Assembly (NCBI GenBank): GCA_964242595.1
Contig: CAXTBC010000105.1
Coordinates: forward strand, 1 to 5,911
Source: BOG-908 sp964242595
Lineage (GTDB): Bacteria; Pseudomonadota; Alphaproteobacteria; Acetobacterales; Acetobacteraceae
DNA length: 5,911 nucleotides
Direction: 5' to 3'
The position numbers were made by a program, and so were the translations under genes. Below, one piece after another: positions 5,891 to 5,911 of this stretch (position 1 is the first letter of the stretch; every line of letters begins with the position of its first letter). The notes under the pieces are model-generated. The model did no database searches and was not told where the DNA came from. It saw only the letters and a list, made by a program, of their open reading frames with translations.

Positions 5891-5911
5891 GGGCTCTGCC
5901 CCTGGACCCCG
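5869..5911 (-). repeat. Short GGGGC-palindrome repeat, unit D (inverted copy of C)
   Basis: Read on the minus strand, this is CGGGGTCCAGGGGCAGAGCC followed by CTTGGCC, closely matching unit C. The stem (5887-5905) has one weakened pair, a G-U wobble in minus-strand RNA. TTGAC at 5869-5873 is the counterpart of GTCAA, about 16 nt from the core. TTGACCTGTG (5869-5878) is also shared exactly with the flank of unit B (4048-4057). The unit runs to the window edge and begins about 24 nt upstream of the ChaN-like start codon. Confidence 0.75.

Noticed and set aside
1..5911. CRISPR array, tRNA, rRNA, or phage/defence genes
   Set aside because: No regularly spaced direct repeats were seen, no cloverleaf or rRNA-like stretch was recognised, and no protein resembles a known defence or phage family.

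Overview
The window is GC-rich DNA with long stop-free frames on both strands. It looks like the chromosome of an alphaproteobacterium, most likely from the Acetobacteraceae/Rhodospirillales. That placement rests on the GC bias, the style of the hybrid histidine kinase (HDFNN H-box, receiver with TDVGLPGG), a DUF1697 gene and a ChaN-type lipoprotein gene, and short GGGGC-palindrome intergenic repeats that I associate with this group from memory. It is an inference, not a search result.

Layout: (1) 1-66, a composite palindromic repeat (unit A). (2) 141-1190, minus strand, a saccharopine dehydrogenase-like/trans-acting enoyl reductase-family oxidoreductase. (3) 1191-1381, a divergent intergenic region with a possible promoter for the kinase. 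(4) 1382-3811, plus strand, a soluble PAS-PAS-PAS-HisKA-HATPase-REC hybrid histidine kinase. (5) 3812-4299, a mosaic intergenic region: a frameshifted and truncated IS5-type transposase start on the minus strand, repeat unit B, a short hairpin, repeat unit C and the DUF1697 leader. (6) 4300-4809, plus strand, a DUF1697 protein. (7) 4970-5845, minus strand, a ChaN-like lipoprotein. (8) 5869-5911, repeat unit D at the window edge.

The four intact genes have no obvious common pathway and form no operon: oxidoreductase and kinase are divergent, DUF1697 and ChaN convergent. The kinase has no response regulator or Hpt gene beside it here, so its partner must lie elsewhere.

The most notable structure is the repeat family. 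Units A and B are 51-nt inverted copies with one mismatch, about 4 kb apart, bracketing the oxidoreductase/kinase pair. Units C and D are a related shorter type, also inverted, bracketing the DUF1697/ChaN pair. All four share a GGGGC-palindrome core followed 14-16 nt later by GTCAA, always on the same side of the core. I see no convincing new defence, secretion or biosynthetic system here. The repeat architecture and the transposon scar are what merit a second look.
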